Shown here: positions 47,461 to 55,903 of the stretch, one piece after another
Numbering within the stretch: position 1 is the stretch's first letter
Layout of the letters: every line of letters starts with the position of its first letter
Assembly: GCF_016902535.1 (NCBI RefSeq)
Contig: NZ_JACSNY010000005.1
Span: 124,001 to 188,000, forward strand
Direction of reading: 5' to 3'
Origin: Anaerotignum lactatifermentans
GTDB taxonomy: Bacteria > Bacillota > Clostridia > Lachnospirales > Anaerotignaceae
DNA length: 64,000 nt
The notes under the pieces: generated by a model
What the model saw: only the letters and a program-made list of their open reading frames with translations
What the model was told of the DNA's origin: nothing
Databases searched by the model: none
Translations under genes and position numbers: made by a program

Positions 47461-48264
47461 ATGGAATGGCTGGGGTTTTTAACCGTCATAACCGCATATT
47501 GGTGCTTTTTTCTGGCAGCTGTCACAAAACGGTGGGGCTGGGCGCTGCTGCCGCTGTGGCTGGCGCCTGTTTTTGCCATGACCATCAATTACCAGTCGGG
47601 CATGGAGATCAACGGCCTGATGGTGCTGATCTGTGTGGCCATGTTCCTGCTGTGCCGCAAAGGGCTGACAGACGTGAAAATGTGGAACGTAAAGGTACGC
47701 AAAAAGCATAATTTTCTTTTTGGCCTGCTTTATGTTTTGATTTTCCTGCTGATGTTTTATTCTCTGGTGCAGGCCCAGGTACAGGGCTATTTCCTCAATC
47801 TCCAGGGCTGGGGCAGCAGCCGTCTGAGCGCGCTGCGTCTGGCGCTGACGTTGATTCCGCTGCTGGCGCTGAATGTGGTCTATACCCGGATGGTCTATAC
47901 GGTCATTGACCGTCTGCACTGCAAAAAAGAGCAGGTGACCCTGCTGGCCTGCCGGGCGTATATTGCCAATGAGGCCGGCGTGGAGAAGGGACTGAATCAG
48001 GGGTATTTCTTTGAAGGCATCCAGAATGGAGTGACCTATTATTTTCGTATGACACGGCGGACCTTTTACATGATCCGCAAGGAAACGAAGATGCGTCTGG
48101 AGGTGCGCACAGGGCTTCTGGGCGGCAGATATGTGGTGGATCTGGGGCAGCCGGACTGGCTGAAGCGTACCCGCCGCAGGGACCGACAGGACGCCAAGCT
48201 GGGCATGGTACTGTTTGTGCTGGTGGCCGCGGCGGCCATCTGGTACTATTGGATCTTCCGGTAA
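47461..48264 (+). CDS. membrane protein of unknown function
   Basis: A 267-residue protein with two hydrophobic blocks at the N-terminus (~5-30 and ~35-65), two more at ~88-105 and ~125-148, a soluble region (~155-235) containing GYFFEGIQNGVTYYFRMTRR and LEVRTGLLGGRYVVDLGQPD, and a final membrane segment (~245-262). I do not recognise the family. AAAAAGGAG precedes the ATG by 11 bases. It probably shares the transcript of the radical SAM gene and ends at a repeat-family hairpin. Confidence 0.7.
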   Translation: MEWLGFLTVITAYWCFFLAAVTKRWGWALLPLWLAPVFAMTINYQSGMEINGLMVLICVAMFLLCRKGLTDVKMWNVKVRKKHNFLFGLLYVLIFLLMFYSLVQAQVQGYFLNLQGWGSSRLSALRLALTLIPLLALNVVYTRMVYTVIDRLHCKKEQVTLLACRAYIANEAGVEKGLNQGYFFEGIQNGVTYYFRMTRRTFYMIRKETKMRLEVRTGLLGGRYVVDLGQPDWLKRTRRRDRQDAKLGMVLFVLVAAAAIWYYWIFR

Positions 48265-48301
48265 AAGAGAAGGATATTTGCATTTTTCATAAGAAATAAC
48301 C

Positions 48302-48345
48302 ATCGCTGGAATCTTTGCGGGAGGCAAGGGTTTCAGCGTTTTTTT
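48302..48345 (+). terminator. repeat-family hairpin, terminator
   Basis: CGCTGGAATCTTTGC pairs with GCAAGGGTTTCAGCG through three G-U pairs, then seven T. The upstream CATAAGAAATAA matches the leader of other family copies. Confidence 0.82.
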
Positions 48346-48454
48346 GTCCGGGGGGATTTGGCGGACAGACAGCCCAGGGGCTCTTTTTTATACGGCTTTC
48401 CGGCATGGGAACGGGCCGGGCCTCATATCCTTGTAAGAGGAAGGATGTGGGGAC

Positions 48455-49390
48455 ATGGCAAAAAAACTGGCGGCTCTGTTGCTGCTGTATGGCCTGCTGG
48501 CAGTGCTGGCGGTGCCGTTGATGGTGACGCTGGCCTTTGGCGGCTTTCGTCAGGAAGCGCAGATGGAGGCCAGGGCCATTTATGGTCTGACGGATTTTTA
48601 CGCCGGGCAGAAGGCGCCGTCGGAGCTGGAGGCGTATGTGCTGGGAGTGGTGTCGGCGGAAATGCCGGCCTCCTTCCCGCTGGAGGCGCTGAAGGCACAG
48701 GCGGTGGCGGCGCGGACCTATGAACTGCGGAAAATGGAAGAGGCGGGCAGTGAGGAAGTCCTGTATGATATCGGACAAGCCTACTGTACCGAGGAGGAGC
48801 GCCGTCAGAAATGGGGCGGGAATTATGAGACTTATCTGGCGAAAATGGAAGAGGCTGTCGGCCAGACGGCGGGAGAGATCATGGTCTATGAGGAGGAACC
48901 GATTCTGGCGGTATTCCATGCCCAAAGTGGAGGACGAACCGAGGACTCAGAAAATGTTTGGGTACAGGAGATCCCTTATCTGCGCGGCGTGGACAGCGAA
49001 GGCGACGAGGAGGCGCCGGGCTTTGAGACAGAAGCTCGGTTTTCGGCGGAGGAGGTCTGGCGGAAGCTTTCCCAGTATGGAGAACTGGGCGTTTCGGCGG
49101 CGGAACTGGATTTTTCTCATGCGGAGCGGAGCAAGGCCGGCTACATACAAACCATACAGGCGGGGAATTTGGCGCTGGAAGGGCAGCAGATCCGCAACGC
49201 TTTGGGCCTGCGCAGTACGAATTTTACGGTAAAGCGGCAGGGGGACGAATTTGTCTTTACCACAAAGGGCTATGGCCACGGCGCCGGCATGAGCCAGTAC
49301 GGCGCCAAAGCGCTGGCGGAGGAAGGCAGGGATTATCATGAGATCCTGCTGCATTATTACACCGGGGTATCTTTTGAAAATATTGCATAA
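48455..49390 (+). CDS. spoIID: stage II sporulation protein D (SpoIID)
   Basis: A 311-residue membrane-anchored lytic transglycosylase needed for engulfment of the forespore. One N-terminal membrane segment (~5-27) is followed by the SpoIID/LytB domain: YVLGVVSAEMPASFPLEALK with the catalytic Glu, AQAVAARTYELRK, FHAQSGGRTEDSENVW, and the C-terminal GYGHGAGMSQYGAKALAEEG block. It thins peptidoglycan at the septum together with SpoIIP and SpoIIM. AAGGATG precedes the ATG. The spoIIQ-like gene is next, 42 bases downstream. Confidence 0.95.
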   Translation: MAKKLAALLLLYGLLAVLAVPLMVTLAFGGFRQEAQMEARAIYGLTDFYAGQKAPSELEAYVLGVVSAEMPASFPLEALKAQAVAARTYELRKMEEAGSEEVLYDIGQAYCTEEERRQKWGGNYETYLAKMEEAVGQTAGEIMVYEEEPILAVFHAQSGGRTEDSENVWVQEIPYLRGVDSEGDEEAPGFETEARFSAEEVWRKLSQYGELGVSAAELDFSHAERSKAGYIQTIQAGNLALEGQQIRNALGLRSTNFTVKRQGDEFVFTTKGYGHGAGMSQYGAKALAEEGRDYHEILLHYYTGVSFENIA

Positions 49391-49432
49391 AAACATTTCC
49401 GGCGGGCAAGAATATCCGTGGAGGTGTTTGGC

Positions 49433-50137
49433 ATGAAACGAAGGAAGAGTAATGACAAAATGGCAACGACACTGGTTTCTCTGGGGCTGTGTGTGGTGGC
49501 CTTGGGGGCCGGGGTTTCCTACTATGCCTGGGATCAGCTGCAAAGCGCCGTGCCCCAGGAGGTGACGGGACAGACCTCTCCCGTAACGGCGGCAAAGACG
49601 CCCTCTTTGCAGGTGACGAAAGAGCAGTCAGAGCAGATGAGCGATGACGGCGGCGAAGAGCCAGATAGGGAAACGGTGCAGGAAACGGTAAAAACCACTG
49701 TGGCAAAGCAGGAAGAAAAGAAAACGGAAACGGCGCAGTTTATCTATCCTCTTACCGGAGAGATTCTTCTGCCTTACAGCGTGGAGACGGCCATTTATGA
49801 CCCGACGCTGGAGCAGTACCGCACCAATGACAATATCTGCATGGCCGCCGAGGAAGGCACACCGGTGATGGCTGTGGCCGACGGCACAGTGGCGGAAATC
49901 AAGGATGACGAAAGGACAGGCCGTACTGTGGTGATTGACCATGCCGACGGCTGGCGGACTACATACAGTCCGCTGAGCGAAGATGTGGCTGTGGCAGAGG
50001 GAGATACTGTGGGACAAGGCGAAACCATTGGCACCGTAGGCCAGCCGGAGAAATACGGGGCGGCACTGGGGAGCCATTTGCAGTTTTCCATGGAACAAAA
50101 CGGGGAAAAAGTAGACCCGCAGACAAAACTGAAGTGA
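49433..50137 (+). CDS. spoIIQ: SpoIIQ-like M23 (LytM) protein, probably non-catalytic
   Basis: A 234-residue protein: short cytoplasmic N-terminus, one membrane segment (~12-32), a charged linker, and a LytM domain (~103-225). The zinc ligands look lost: the H-x3-D site reads N132 and C136 (YRTNDNICMAAEEGTP) and the HxH site reads HLQ (215-217). B. subtilis SpoIIQ is likewise inactive and works as a channel partner of SpoIIIAH linking forespore and mother cell. GGAGGTG is seven bases from ATG 49433. Following spoIID directly supports the sporulation assignment. Confidence 0.88.
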   Translation: MKRRKSNDKMATTLVSLGLCVVALGAGVSYYAWDQLQSAVPQEVTGQTSPVTAAKTPSLQVTKEQSEQMSDDGGEEPDRETVQETVKTTVAKQEEKKTETAQFIYPLTGEILLPYSVETAIYDPTLEQYRTNDNICMAAEEGTPVMAVADGTVAEIKDDERTGRTVVIDHADGWRTTYSPLSEDVAVAEGDTVGQGETIGTVGQPEKYGAALGSHLQFSMEQNGEKVDPQTKLK

Positions 50138-50167
50138 GAAAAGACAAAAAAAGAGAACGCCCTTTTG

Positions 50168-50250
50168 GAGGTGTATCCATAAGAAAATAAACGTGGCTGA
50201 AATCCTTGCGGCGCAAAGAGTGCCGCTGATTCTATGTAAAATAGAATGAT
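50168..50250. repeat. degenerate copy of the dispersed hairpin repeat
   Basis: GTATCCATAAGAAAATAA is followed by GGCTGAAATCCTTGC, GCAA, and CCGCTGATTC, then ATTCTAT/ATAGAAT. It shares the CATAAGAAAATAA lead and the GCTG-AATCC core with better copies at 48289 and 53031. Confidence 0.6.
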
Positions 50251-50292
50251 TTTCTCTGGAAACAACTGGTGGGGAAGATCTCTTTTGCAGGG

Positions 50293-51027
50293 TCAGTGAC
50301 CATGGGGGACTTTATACAGGTCCCCTTTTTCTTTTTTCAGATCGGCGTAGAGCAGATCAATCAGAACGATTGTCAGAGGAATGAGGGCGGCGAAAAGGGC
50401 TTTGCCCTGATACCGGTCACAAAGGAAAACGGAAATGATACCGCCGAAGACGAATGCCGCAAGCATACCCATATGGCAGAGCATTCTGCCCAAAAAGTCA
50501 ATGTCTTTATAGCGCAGTGCCTTATAAAAGGCGATTCCCGTTTGACGGACGTGGTTGGTGCAGAAGGTGGTCGCCATGGGAATGCTCTGGGCCTGGCGGA
50601 ATGTATTGTACTGCATGGAGCAGATAAAGTTGATGAATACCTGAGAAATCTGGTGGGGTGCGCTTTCTGGCAGGCAGGCCAGAAAAATGACTACCAGCAT
50701 TTCAATAAAAATCAAAAGGGTATCCCAGCGAATCAGTCCCAGCTTTTTGATGGAACGGGGCAGGGCTTCCGACAGAAGGGCCCCCAGAAAGTACGCGCTC
50801 ATGGGAATTAAAAAATACAGGGCGTGGCGCCACTGGGCGCGGCCCAATGCCATGGCGAACAATACAAAATTGGCGGTCTGGGCATTACAGAAAATGCCGC
50901 CGCGGATGGAATAGGTAAAGGCGCCGTAAAATCCGCTGACGGACATCAAAATGGTGAATACCCACCATTTTTCGTATTCCAGATACTCATTCAATGTGTC
51001 ATACAGTTTCATTTTTTTTGTTTTCAT
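50293..51027 (-). CDS. DUF1275 family membrane protein (YoaK-like)
   Basis: A 244-residue protein with about six membrane segments. Recognisable DUF1275 blocks are [53 protein letters not shown] and [16 protein letters not shown]; the last two match the Q-N-A...T-x-x-T-G pattern of YoaK. Its transport or other role is unknown. The start is taken as ATG 51025-51027; the ribosome site is weak. The frame extends to 51078 without a better start. Confidence 0.87.
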   Translation of the reverse strand: MKTKKMKLYDTLNEYLEYEKWWVFTILMSVSGFYGAFTYSIRGGIFCNAQTANFVLFAMALGRAQWRHALYFLIPMSAYFLGALLSEALPRSIKKLGLIRWDTLLIFIEMLVVIFLACLPESAPHQISQVFINFICSMQYNTFRQAQSIPMATTFCTNHVRQTGIAFYKALRYKDIDFLGRMLCHMGMLAAFVFGGIISVFLCDRYQGKALFAALIPLTIVLIDLLYADLKKEKGDLYKVPHGH

Positions 51028-51252
51028 AGAACAAAACCCCAATCTTCTTTTCCGAAAAGATTTTCGTTGCCTGCGCAAAAAGAAAGCACCGGAAATATGG
51101 ACAATTATATCGCTTGATTTTGATATTTACAATAAAAATCCTTCCCTAAAACGACATATCATGCAGATTGTCGTACAAGGGAGGAAGTCTGTTCCGGCGG
51201 GATCGCGGATGGGTCGAGAAAAGGGGATTTTTCAGATTTTTGAAAAAATACC

Positions 51253-51281
51253 TTTACGAATTTTCGGAAAAAGGATACAAT
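51253..51281 (+). promoter_or_regulatory. promoter-like pair before the macrodomain gene
   Basis: TTTACG (51253-51258), 17 bp, TACAAT (51276-51281), 45 bases before the ATG. Confidence 0.55.
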
Positions 51282-51325
51282 GGGACAAAAGGGGAATAAT
51301 CGATTCCCGGACAGGGGGTAACGGT

Positions 51326-51847
51326 ATGGAACGTTTTTCTATCATAAAAGGAGATATTGTGAAAGCCAAAACTGATGCCATTGTTAACGCGGCAAATACA
51401 TCCCTTCTGGGAGGCGGCGGCGTAGACGGCGCCATTCACCGCGCGGCGGGCAGAGAGCTTTTGGAAGAATGTGAGACGCTGGGCGGCTGTGCCACCGGTG
51501 ACGCTAAGGTGACCCGGGGCTATAAGCTGAAAGCGGAGTATGTTATCCATACGCCGGGACCGATTTGGCGCGGCGGCAAATGGGACGAAGAAGAGCTTTT
51601 GGCAAACTGCTACCGCAACAGCCTGCGGCTGGCAAGAGAATGCGGCGTCAAAAGTATTGCCTTTCCGTCCATCAGCACAGGCGTATATCGTTTTCCTGTG
51701 GATCTGGCGGCAAAGATCGCTGTGCGGGAAATCATGGCCTTTCTGGCCCAGGATGAGGAAATGGAGCAGGTGATTATGGTCTGCTTCGATGATGATACCA
51801 AAAACGCCTATGTGACGGCGCTGGAAGAATATAAGAAAGAACATTGA
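51326..51847 (+). CDS. ymdB: macrodomain protein (ADP-ribose processing)
   Basis: A 173-residue single macrodomain. Blocks: [68 protein letters not shown] and [20 protein letters not shown]. The NAAN and [10 protein letters not shown] segments line the ADP-ribose pocket. Such enzymes hydrolyse O-acetyl-ADP-ribose or remove ADP-ribose from proteins; in E. coli, YmdB also affects RNase III. ATG 51326 has AGGGGG upstream; the frame is open to 50951 but upstream codons look non-coding. Monocistronic, with a terminator ten bases after the stop. Confidence 0.93.
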   Translation: MERFSIIKGDIVKAKTDAIVNAANTSLLGGGGVDGAIHRAAGRELLEECETLGGCATGDAKVTRGYKLKAEYVIHTPGPIWRGGKWDEEELLANCYRNSLRLARECGVKSIAFPSISTGVYRFPVDLAAKIAVREIMAFLAQDEEMEQVIMVCFDDDTKNAYVTALEEYKKEH

Positions 51848-51850
51848 GCC

Positions 51851-51884
51851 AAAACAGGCGCGGAAGACCGCGCCTGTTTTTTTC
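51851..51884 (+). terminator. terminator of the macrodomain gene
   Basis: AAAACAGGCGCGG, AAGA loop, CCGCGCCTGTTTT: a 13-bp stem and seven T. Confidence 0.95.
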
Positions 51885-51990
51885 TATCGGAAACAGGTGT
51901 CTGTCCGAGGAGAAACAAAAAGAATTATGTAAACGATTGGGAATATAGGACAGATTTTTACGGATTTTGTCAGGAGGATAACTTTTCTGG

Positions 51991-52095
51991 TTGTCCACAG
52001 TGAAAAACGCCTGAAAAATGAGTTATACACAAAGTTATCCACATTATCCACAGAAACAATGCGGGGAATCTGTGGAGAACTTCCCTTTTTCCACA
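51991..52095. other. cluster of six DnaA boxes
   Basis: TTGTCCACA (51991-51999), TTATACACA (52023-52031), two perfect TTATCCACA abutting at 52035-52043 and 52044-52052, TTCTCCACA on the minus strand (52071-52079) and TTTTCCACA (52087-52095). All differ from TTATCCACA by at most one base. The non-coding stretch 51885-52416 otherwise holds an A-rich tract (52150-52300) and a GGTTTCA/TGAAACC hairpin (52382-52398) ahead of hpf. No dnaA or dnaN is near. Confidence 0.82.
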
Positions 52096-52416
52096 GGAAA
52101 AGGAAAGGAGGCAGAATGGCGGAAAATGGGCATTTCTCATTTTTGAGGGGAGAGGAACAGAAGAAGAAAAATAAGTTCTGTCAACCAAAAGGAAAATATT
52201 ACACAAAAAAGAGACGGGGAAAAAATAGGCGAAAGGGAGAAAAAAAGAAAAAAATACCACAATTTTTTTCCCCGGGAAAAAAGGGATTTGGAAAAAAACG
52301 GCGAATAGGTATGACATGAAAGAAAAATATCTCTTTCTATCGTCGGTATCCCCCAAAATGGAGCCGGCGGTCATGACCAATGGTTTCATTCTGAAACCGC
52401 GAAGGGAGTTGTTATT

Positions 52417-52962
52417 ATGCGTTATAACATTATCGGTAAAAACATCGACGTTTGGGACAAGACCAAAGAAATGGTTGAACACAAGATGGATCGTATCGCG
52501 AAGCTGTTCCCCGAGGACACCAACGCGACCATCACACTGAGCCTGGAAAAACTGGTTTCCACCGTAGAGGTGACCATTCCGCTGAATAAGAGACTGATCC
52601 GTGCCGAAGTGCAGGATGCAGATATGACAGCAGCTATGGATAAGGCTGTGGATATTCTGGAAGGACAGGTAGTCCGCTATAAAAAACGGATGCGCACAAA
52701 AGTACGCCAGAGCGGCGAAGGATATATGGCAGAGTATCAGGCAATCCTGGTGCCGGAGGAAGATCTGGACGAGGAACCTCTGTACAAGATCGAACGCATC
52801 AAACATTTTGAAGTAAAACCCATGGACGCGGAAGAAGCCGTGATGGAAATGGAACTGATCGGCCACAACTTCTTTGTATTCCGCAACGGGGAAACAGACG
52901 AAGTTAATGTAGTTTACAAACGGAAAAACGGCTCTTATGGTTTGATTGAGCCGGAATACTAA
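52417..52962 (+). CDS. hpf: ribosome hibernation promoting factor, long form
   Basis: A 181-residue protein of long-HPF size. The N-terminal ribosome-binding domain (~1-100) has RYNIIGKNIDVWDKTKEMVE and RIAKLFPEDTNATITLSLEK; the C-terminal dimerisation domain (~123-181) has IERIKHFEVKPMDAEEAVME and LIGHNFFVFRNGETDEVNVV. Long HPF joins two 70S ribosomes into inactive 100S dimers in stationary phase. GAAGGGAG precedes the ATG. As in other Firmicutes, secA and prfB lie downstream on the same strand, here separated by about 5.5 kb of other genes. Confidence 0.95.
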   Translation: MRYNIIGKNIDVWDKTKEMVEHKMDRIAKLFPEDTNATITLSLEKLVSTVEVTIPLNKRLIRAEVQDADMTAAMDKAVDILEGQVVRYKKRMRTKVRQSGEGYMAEYQAILVPEEDLDEEPLYKIERIKHFEVKPMDAEEAVMEMELIGHNFFVFRNGETDEVNVVYKRKNGSYGLIEPEY

Positions 52963-53024
52963 AATACAGATCACGGCAGAAGGAGAAGCCGTTTCCTAAG
53001 GGCAATACAAAAGGGAAGTCATTA

Positions 53025-53121
53025 GGGGCATCTTCATAAGGAAATAAAAAATCGCCGGAATCCATACAATAGATTCCGGCGATTCTTTTTTTGGAATGAA
53101 GTTCTTATGAGAAGAGCATCC
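53025..53121. repeat. best copy of the dispersed hairpin repeat, with imperfect terminal inverted repeats
   Basis: Core AAAAATCGCCGGAATC/GATTCCGGCGAT then T (53046-53090) acts as a terminator for hpf and for the convergent MATE gene. It is flanked by GGGGCATCTTCATAAGGAA (53025-53043) and TTCTTATGAGAAGAGCATCC (53102-53121), which are imperfect inverted copies, giving a ~97-bp MITE-like layout. Confidence 0.75.
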
Positions 53122-53128
53122 ACCTTTT

Positions 53129-54496
53129 TTATTTTGCCAGGAGCTTGCGCCTGGGCTTGGGGCCATGATGCTGCCAGGGCTTTCTGCGGTAGAACCAGAC
53201 CGAAAGCGCCGCGGAGATGGCCCAGCCAAAAGGCCAGGACAGCCAGATACCGGTGGAATCCATGCCCATAACTTTGACGAAGAAATAAGCCAGCACGACC
53301 CGCAGAACCAGGTCTGTAAAGGTGGTGGTGGTAAAGTAGGCGATGGAGCTGGTGCCCCGCAGAACGCTGTCACACATACATTTCGTCATGACCACAAAAT
53401 AGAAGGGGGAGACGAAACGCAGGAACAGCACGCCGGTCTGGATGGCCGTCTGGCTTTCGCCGTCCATGAACAGACCGATGGCGTAGCGGCCGAAGATCAA
53501 ATAGACCAGGGCGAAGGGCAGGCAGACCATAACGCCCATACGCAGGCTTTCCTTCAGTCCTTCCCAGATACGTTCTTCCTTGTGGGCGCCCACATTCTGC
53601 GCCGTAAAGGAGGAAAGGCCGTTGGACAGGGTGGTCATGCAGGTAACGGTGAAGGTATTCAGCTTGATGGCGGAGGAATACCCTGCGATAACGGCGGAAC
53701 CGAAGCTGTTGACCAGTGTCTGGATGAAGAGATTGCCAACGGAGACAAAACTCTGCTGCAAAATACTGGGAACGGCGATGACCGCTACCTGGCCCAGCAG
53801 ATGGAAAGAAAACCAGGGGAAGGGCTTATTGGTATGGATACGGCTGCGCATTTTGAAAAACAGGGAGATCAGCGCCAGAATACAGGAGATCCCCTGCGCC
53901 GCAAAGGTTGCCCATGCCACACCGGCAACGCCCATTTTAAAAACGATGACAAAGATCAGGTCCAGAGCGATATTGCCCAGAGAGGACCCGATGAGGAAAT
54001 ACAGGGGTGTTTTGGAATCCCCCAGCGCCGTGAAAATACCGGTGCAGACATTATAAAGGAACAGAAACCCGAAGCCGTATATATAGATATGCAGGTACAG
54101 GGCCCCGTCCTGAAAAATGTTGTCTGGTGTTTGCAGCATCCGCATCATATTTTCGCCCTGCCATACGCCGAATACCGTCAGGATGACGCTGAGGATGGCG
54201 CAGGTGATAAAAATGGTGCTGACGGCGCATTTTAAATGAAGATACTGTTTGCTGCCGAAAAGCCGGGATACCACTACGGCACAGCCGGCACTGCTGCCGA
54301 TGGCGATGGCCATAAAGATCATGGTGATGGGGTAGGATGCCCCGATGGCTGCCAGCGCATCTTCGCCGATGAAACGGCCGGCGATGATACTGTCGGCAAT
54401 ATTATACATTTGCTGAAATACAACACTGATGAGCATGGGAATGGAAAATGCCCAAAGGAGCTTTCTGGTGTTGCCAGTGGTTAAATCTGTAATCAT
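53129..54496 (-). CDS. MATE family efflux transporter
   Basis: A 455-residue membrane protein with 12 predicted segments in two homologous halves. Typical blocks: LLWAFSIPMLISVVFQQMYN and IADSIIAGRFIGEDALAAIG at the N-terminus, SAGCAVVVSRLFGSKQYLH, and the second-half equivalent GLSSFTAQNVGAHKEERIWE. MATE proteins expel drugs or metabolites in exchange for Na+ or H+. The substrate is unknown. The gene is alone, preceded by AGGAGGCG and ended by the repeat hairpin. The last residues are basic. Confidence 0.94.
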   Translation of the reverse strand: MITDLTTGNTRKLLWAFSIPMLISVVFQQMYNIADSIIAGRFIGEDALAAIGASYPITMIFMAIAIGSSAGCAVVVSRLFGSKQYLHLKCAVSTIFITCAILSVILTVFGVWQGENMMRMLQTPDNIFQDGALYLHIYIYGFGFLFLYNVCTGIFTALGDSKTPLYFLIGSSLGNIALDLIFVIVFKMGVAGVAWATFAAQGISCILALISLFFKMRSRIHTNKPFPWFSFHLLGQVAVIAVPSILQQSFVSVGNLFIQTLVNSFGSAVIAGYSSAIKLNTFTVTCMTTLSNGLSSFTAQNVGAHKEERIWEGLKESLRMGVMVCLPFALVYLIFGRYAIGLFMDGESQTAIQTGVLFLRFVSPFYFVVMTKCMCDSVLRGTSSIAYFTTTTFTDLVLRVVLAYFFVKVMGMDSTGIWLSWPFGWAISAALSVWFYRRKPWQHHGPKPRRKLLAK

Positions 54497-54725
54497 AAGG
54501 ACGCCTCCTGTTTCTCTTTCTTCAATGTCCCTTTGGGTTTATTGTATAAAAAATGGGCGGAATGGGCAAGTGCGAAACTGCTCTTTTTGCGGCACAAGAA
54601 AGTGAAAAAGCCTGAAATTGGGCCAAAAAGAGAAAAAGATATTATTTTTTTGAAATGTTTTTTTCTGAACTCGCACTGTCTGCGGTTTTGTGGTATGATA
54701 GGCAAATAAAAAGGAGGGATCTCAC

Positions 54726-55313
54726 GTGGCAAAACTGTACTTTCGCTATGGCGCCATGGGCAGTTCCAAATCGGCCCAGGCTTTGATTACAAAGTTTAAT
54801 TATGAGGAAAAAGGAATGCGGGTGTGGCTGCTGAAGCCTTCCGTAGACACCAGAAACGGCGCGGATATTGTAAAGAGCCGCATTGGGCTGGAGCAAAAGG
54901 CCGATGTGGTGACGCCGGAGATGGATCTGTTCGAGATCTTCCGCCAGAGAGAGCGGGAGTTTTATGATGTTATCATCGCCGATGAGGCCCAGTTTTTCCT
55001 GCCGGTCCAGATCGAGCAGCTCAGGGATATTGTAGACGCCTATAATGTGCCGGTGCTTTGCTTTGGTCTGCGGACGGACTTCCGTACCAAAATGTTCCCG
55101 GGCAGCAAGCGTCTGCTGGAGCTGGCAGATTCCATTACAGAGCTGAAAACGGTCTGTGCCTGCGGCAGCAAAGCGATTGTCAACGCCCGGCTGGATCAGG
55201 AGGGCAATGTGGTGACTGACGGCGAGCAGGTATTTCTGGGGGGCAATGAAAGTTATCGGGCAATGTGCTATAAATGCTGGAAAAAGGCACAGGAGAGGAA
55301 GAAAGAAGAATGA
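54726..55313 (+). CDS. tdk: thymidine kinase
   Basis: A 195-residue type II thymidine kinase that phosphorylates thymidine to dTMP. P-loop YGAMGSSKSAQAL at residues 8-20 (MGSSKS), ADEAQFF (Walker B with catalytic Glu), LCFGLRTDFRTKMFPGSK, and a zinc-binding lasso domain with Cys in VCACGSKA and CYKCWKK. The start is GTG 54726 with AAGGAGG at 54711-54717. The next gene overlaps by four bases and acts on nucleotides as well, so this is a salvage operon complementing de novo synthesis by thyA. Confidence 0.96.
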   Translation: MAKLYFRYGAMGSSKSAQALITKFNYEEKGMRVWLLKPSVDTRNGADIVKSRIGLEQKADVVTPEMDLFEIFRQREREFYDVIIADEAQFFLPVQIEQLRDIVDAYNVPVLCFGLRTDFRTKMFPGSKRLLELADSITELKTVCACGSKAIVNARLDQEGNVVTDGEQVFLGGNESYRAMCYKCWKKAQERKKEE

Positions 55314-55879
55314 ATGAAAAAGAATATATCCAGTTTCTTCATTTGGCGGAAAAGCTGAAGGACAATACGCGGCATTCCGTAACTTCCGGCGGAAGAGAGG
55401 AAAGCGTGGCGGAGCACAGCTGGAGGGTGAGCCTGATGGCCATGCTGCTGGAAGGAAGCATAGACGGCGTGGATTTTTCCAAGGTGCTGCGGATGTGCGT
55501 CATTCATGACTTGGGAGAAGCGGTGACGGGAGATATCCCTTCTTTCTGGAAAACCAAAGAAGATTCGGAAAAAGAGGATGACGTGGTGCTGTCTCTCATC
55601 AACAGTCTGTGGGAACCGGTGCGCGGGCAGTGGAAGGCTTTGTATGAAGAAATGCTGGCGCTGGAAACCATGGAGGCGAAAGTGTACAAAGCGTTGGATA
55701 AAATGGAAGCGGTGCTCCAGCATAATGAAGCGCCTATTTCCAGCTGGATTCCGTTGGAATATGAGCTGAACCCGGTCTATGGACAGGCAGAGGCACAGGT
55801 CCATCCGCTGCTGGCGGCGCTGCGGGAACAGCTGAAAGAAGATACTCTGGAAAAAATAGAAAGAGAAGGGAAAAAATAA
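55310..55879 (+). CDS. HD-domain phosphohydrolase (YfbR-like 5'-nucleotidase)
   Basis: A 189-residue HD-superfamily enzyme. Metal ligands are visible in RHSVTSGGREESVAEHSWRV (first His and Glu-His) and CVIHDLGEAVTGDIP (HD motif), plus a later Asp in KMEAVLQHNE-type context. Its length and the EHSWR block resemble YfbR-type 5'-deoxyribonucleotidases. Coupled to tdk by an ATGA overlap, it may balance deoxynucleoside monophosphates. It starts at ATG 55310; longer starts would lie inside tdk. Confidence 0.88.
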   Translation: MNEKEYIQFLHLAEKLKDNTRHSVTSGGREESVAEHSWRVSLMAMLLEGSIDGVDFSKVLRMCVIHDLGEAVTGDIPSFWKTKEDSEKEDDVVLSLINSLWEPVRGQWKALYEEMLALETMEAKVYKALDKMEAVLQHNEAPISSWIPLEYELNPVYGQAEAQVHPLLAALREQLKEDTLEKIEREGKK

Positions 55880-55903
55880 ATCGGGGAGAGAAGGAAACCG
55901 GAT

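Noticed and set aside
51991-52095. The DnaA-box cluster as the chromosomal origin
   Set aside because: No dnaA/dnaN nearby and no switch of gene orientation around it; kept instead as a DnaA-box cluster finding.
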